A program made the position numbers and the translations under genes. From Accumulibacter sp. (GTDB taxonomy: Bacteria > Pseudomonadota > Gammaproteobacteria > Burkholderiales > Rhodocyclaceae), in assembly GCA_020049495.1 (NCBI GenBank), contig JAIFKU010000024.1, positions 1-56,442 of the forward strand: a stretch of 56,442 nucleotides of DNA, in the 5' to 3' direction. Position 1 is the stretch's first letter; each line of letters opens with the position of its first letter. Below, one piece after another: positions 54,818 to 56,442 of this stretch. The notes below the pieces were generated by a model that ran no database searches, was not told the origin of the DNA, and saw nothing but the letters and a program-made list of their open reading frames with translations.

Positions 54818-55349
54818 TTTTCTTCTCCGTTTTGATTTCCGAACCGCGAATTAGCGTTATATCTAGTTCTTTAAGAATCGACTTTGATGGCAATTTACTC
54901 TCCGCATGACATGAGCCTTTGAAGGTCAACGGCATCCCCCCTTCAGAAATACCCAGTGTTCGGATAAACCACCCTCCTTCGGCAATCAGGTCATTAAAAC
55001 TTATTACCGGCTTGCCTGTTGTAGCATCAGCAAAAAGTGCTGGTTGTAAAATGATGCGCACCCAAGAACCTTTAATTTCAATATCTGGTTGATGAGCAAA
55101 ATAAACGGTTCGTCCCTTCGCCTTTTCGCGATCCACTTGAATCGTCGAATTTTCCTTGCACAGTTGTTGAAACTGCCAGCCACCAACAATCTCGTCGATT
55201 ACTGGAAGCGGCAGCAGTGCCACGAATACCAGCAACCCAAAGAGGCTGCGCCACTTTGTCTCGGGCAATATCTTCATGATGATTTTGCTCAGCCAAATGA
55301 CAATAGCCATCCATAGTCCAGTGACAAAAAGAAGGAGTAGTCCGGTCAT
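54801..55349 (-). CDS. Small membrane protein overlapping the RTX gene start
   Basis: A 182-residue protein I cannot name. Two hydrophobic helices (about 1-26 and 35-57) form a hairpin with L-P-V-I-D-E-I-V-G-G-W-Q-F-Q-Q-L-C after the second. The rest is a soluble domain of about 120 residues, probably periplasmic, with paired Cys residues at about 64 and 147. GGAGGG precedes the ATG at 55349. Its last 17 bases overlap the RTX start in another frame, so the two are co-transcribed and probably translationally coupled. An inhibitor or immunity protein, or a lipase chaperone, for the RTX lipase domain would fit, but nothing in the sequence proves it. Confidence 0.7.
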   Translation of the reverse strand: MTGLLLLFVTGLWMAIVIWLSKIIMKILPETKWRSLFGLLVFVALLPLPVIDEIVGGWQFQQLCKENSTIQVDREKAKGRTVYFAHQPDIEIKGSWVRIILQPALFADATTGKPVISFNDLIAEGGWFIRTLGISEGGMPLTFKGSCHAESKLPSKSILKELDITLIRGSEIKTEKKNDNDK

Positions 55350-55466
55350 TACGCTGCCCTCCGATAAGTGTGTTCATTTGCCACTCGCGTTGCGGTGCGC
55401 CGATTATTTGCCCTTTGGTTTTCAGCGTCGGCCTGTATGCCAATAAGCACGGATATCTTCAGGGTG

Positions 55467-55638
55467 TCATTGCCATGGTTCTCGGGCAAGGTCCAGACGA
55501 CTGAATTACCCCCTGGATTGTTCCCATCGCCATAGATCAGGTCATTGCCGCCGTCGCCGAAAAGGACATCATCCTTGTCCATTCCGTAGACCAAATCGTT
55601 ATCCGCTCCGCCATGAACGGTGTCCGCGCCAGTACCCG
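55467..55638 (-). pseudogene. Displaced fragment of an RTX gene
   Basis: 172 bp that match 52071-52242 of the intact RTX gene without gaps and with 12 mismatches by my count (about 93%). It encodes one RTX block (Y-G-M-D-K-D-D-V-L-F-G-D-G-G-N-D). The frame is stopped by TAA about 50 bases upstream and leaves RTX similarity downstream at 55466. It is a remnant of a second RTX copy or a recombination scar next to the RAYT gene. The rest of the gene-less stretch 55350-55699 shows nothing else, except an AAAGGGGTCAG string (about 55643-55653) of the kind often seen ahead of RAYT genes. Confidence 0.85.
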
Positions 55639-55699
55639 GGCTAAAGGGGTCAGCATCGCATTACTATTTCTCATCAATTTCATAGTCATCCCCCTCTAT

Positions 55700-56431
55700 T
55701 CAGAATCCAAAATCAGGCTGTGATTCAGTGCCTGTGGATTGTTCTATCTTGCCTGCCGGTCTTCCGGGTCGCCTCTGTGTTCGCCTGATCCCCGCCGCCG
55801 CACAAATCTGGTCGCCAAAACGACCGTGCCCGAGCGGCTGGCTCTGCGATAGTGCAAGCCGGATGTCGGCCAGCGCCTCTTCGTCCAGTTCGCTGCGGAA
55901 CAGGGCGCGATAAGCGGCTTGCCTTTCAGTAGCATCCCGATTCAGGGCCAGAAATACGGGATGCGGGGTGATCCGTGAATCAGATTGACCCAGTCCGTTA
56001 TGCCGGTAGCTGCTCCAGCGGTAATGGGCGGGATCTTGCACCATCGAGGCACGAATGGGGTTAAGTTCGATATAGCGCATGCAGGTGAGCAGGTAGGTTT
56101 CGGCCTGGATCACACTGGATTTATAGCGCCCTTCCCACAGGCTGCCGGTGCGGTGATAACTGCGGTTAACGTACTGCACGTAACGTCGCCCGATGGCTTG
56201 CATGAGCTTGGCAATTCCAGCTTCGCTTTCCGGCGTGACCAGCAGATGAACGTGGTTGGTCATGAGGACATAGGCATGGATGTGGCAGTGCCAATCGGCA
56301 GCCGATTTTTCCAGCCAGTGGAGGTAAAAATGGTAATCCTCCTCGGCGAAGAAACAGGGCTCTCGATTGATTCCGCGCTGAACAATATGCTGCGGCAATC
56401 CGGCTAATTTAATGCGTGGCCGACGTGGCAT
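55700..56431 (-). CDS. REP-associated tyrosine transposase (RAYT)
   Basis: A 243-residue Y1 HUH-type transposase of the REP-associated (TnpA-REP) group. The metal-binding HUH motif is H60-V-H62 in M-T-N-H-V-H-L-L-V, and the catalytic Tyr is Y120 in R-Y-I-E-L-N-P-I-R-A. The family start M-P-R-R-P-R-I, with Q-R-G-x-N-R shortly after, is intact, so the protein may be active. RAYTs are single-copy, domesticated-looking enzymes thought to mobilise REP/BIME hairpins. Three BIME-like elements occur elsewhere in the window; whether this enzyme recognises them is not known. Confidence 0.93.
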   Translation of the reverse strand: MPRRPRIKLAGLPQHIVQRGINREPCFFAEEDYHFYLHWLEKSAADWHCHIHAYVLMTNHVHLLVTPESEAGIAKLMQAIGRRYVQYVNRSYHRTGSLWEGRYKSSVIQAETYLLTCMRYIELNPIRASMVQDPAHYRWSSYRHNGLGQSDSRITPHPVFLALNRDATERQAAYRALFRSELDEEALADIRLALSQSQPLGHGRFGDQICAAAGIRRTQRRPGRPAGKIEQSTGTESQPDFGF

Positions 56432-56442
56432 GGCGACTCCAA

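Overview
The window looks like a chromosomal segment of a betaproteobacterium, most likely of the Rhodocyclales (Dechloromonas / Accumulibacter / Propionivibrio type). The reasons are the proteobacterial OmpR-EnvZ and BtsS-BtsR proteins, a Cys/adenosylcobalamin-type ribonucleotide reductase, pyruvate phosphate dikinase, a GntP/short-chain-acid catabolic cluster with a sigma-54 activator, BIME-type repeats and a RAYT transposase. This is inference from protein resemblance only; no rRNA or tRNA is present in the window. I saw no CRISPR array, no phage and no complete insertion sequence other than the RAYT gene.

Left part (1-12.7 kb): an NhaR-type regulator with an NhaD-type Na+/H+ antiporter; a complete pyruvate-responsive module (btsS-btsR and a CstA/BtsT transporter) with a BtsR operator that matches the E. 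coli motif; a small Cys-Cys protein; a serA-type dehydrogenase; and ompR-envZ. An orphan intrinsic terminator at 3.2 kb points to an unannotated small RNA.

Middle (12.7-27.5 kb): ppdK, a FadR/GntR regulator, a four-gene AmmeMemoRadiSam operon (amrB-amrA-amrS plus a hydrolase-fold protein whose catalytic residues look lost), then a minus-strand catabolic cluster read from a sigma-54 promoter: regulator, GntP permease, CoA-transferase, SCP2-type thiolase, an unknown 106-aa protein and an SDR dehydrogenase. Together these could import a short hydroxy/keto acid, activate it with CoA, oxidise it and cleave it to acyl-CoAs.

Housekeeping and fermentative block (27.5-41.7 kb): mfd, bracketed by inverted ~97-bp BIME repeats; DAHP synthase; a DUF1015 protein; a FliD-C-like protein; a MaoC-phosphotransacetylase fusion facing acetate kinase; and nrdJ with a tandem pair of NrdR boxes. 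Pyruvate uptake, PPDK, Pta-AckA and the short-acid operon all feed the pyruvate/acetyl-CoA node.

Right part (41.7-56.4 kb) is accessory: a Phd/PIN toxin-antitoxin pair, an HlyD adaptor without its ABC partner, a 3559-residue RTX protein with an N-terminal lipase-like domain, a small membrane protein whose gene overlaps the RTX start, a 172-bp displaced copy of part of the RTX gene, and a RAYT transposase.
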